Assembly (NCBI GenBank): GCA_002311335.1
Contig: DBZX01000065.1
Span: 1-20,690, forward strand
Direction: 5' to 3'
Length of the DNA stretch: 20,690 nt
Origin: a bacterium UBP10_UBA1149
GTDB taxonomy: Bacteria; Desulfobacterota; Binatia; UBA1149
Both the position numbers and the translations under genes were made by a program. The notes below the pieces were generated by a model. It worked only from the letters and a program-made list of their open reading frames with translations, was not told where the DNA came from and searched no databases. Below, piece by piece: positions 20,683-20,690 of the stretch; the first letter of the stretch is position 1, and each line of letters opens with the position of its first letter.

Positions 20683-20690
20683 AAGCCCCC

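Overview
The window is a gene-dense, GC-rich bacterial chromosome segment with 20 protein-coding genes and no rRNA, tRNA, insertion sequence, phage gene or CRISPR array that I can see. The housekeeping genes (coaBC, a YfhL-type ferredoxin, a long-chain polyprenyl diphosphate synthase, an AAA-SPOR protein, holA, speE) suggest a Gram-negative bacterium. The mix looks most like an uncultured, former-deltaproteobacterial type lineage (Myxococcota, Desulfobacterota or Binatota-like), but that is inference, not a placement. GTG and TTG starts are frequent and adjacent genes often overlap by 1-17 nt.

Layout. 1-1.1 kb: a secreted zinc-dependent phospholipase C-like protein on the plus strand. 1.1-3.7 kb (minus): ferredoxin, an LPG-synthase-type membrane protein and coaBC in a tight series. 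3.8-4.8 kb (plus): polyprenyl diphosphate synthase. 4.8-8.6 kb (minus): a CaCA-family cation antiporter, an unrecognised 81-residue protein, and an ExeA-like ATPase fused to a SPOR domain. 8.7-11.3 kb (minus): an MBL-fold hydrolase, a PaaI-type thioesterase and holA. 11.3-11.9 kb (plus): a TetR-family repressor divergent from the MBL gene.

12.2-17.0 kb (minus) is the most interesting part. It is a compact six-gene operon: two DUF35 (OB-fold) proteins, two SCP2-type thiolase-fold proteins, a crotonase and a hotdog thioesterase. Neither thiolase-fold protein has the catalytic cysteine, and both DUF35 proteins have lost the zinc-ribbon cysteines. This arrangement resembles the hydratase/retro-aldolase machinery of bacterial steroid side-chain degradation (Ltp2 with the DUF35 domain of ChsH2) more than a true thiolase.

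A 14-bp motif fitting TnnAACnnGTTnnA, the operator described for mycobacterial KstR, lies both in front of this operon and in front of the nearby TetR gene. At the operon it overlaps a perfect 9-2-9 inverted repeat and a candidate promoter. The TetR protein also looks KstR-like to me. Together these suggest a self-contained, TetR-controlled acyl-CoA (possibly steroid or isoprenoid side chain) degradation module.

17.0-20.7 kb (minus): four overlapping genes, speE, a family 2 glycosyltransferase, an MTA/SAH-nucleosidase-like protein and a spore-photoproduct-lyase-like radical SAM protein. The nucleosidase could clear methylthioadenosine from spermidine synthesis or 5'-deoxyadenosine from radical SAM chemistry.
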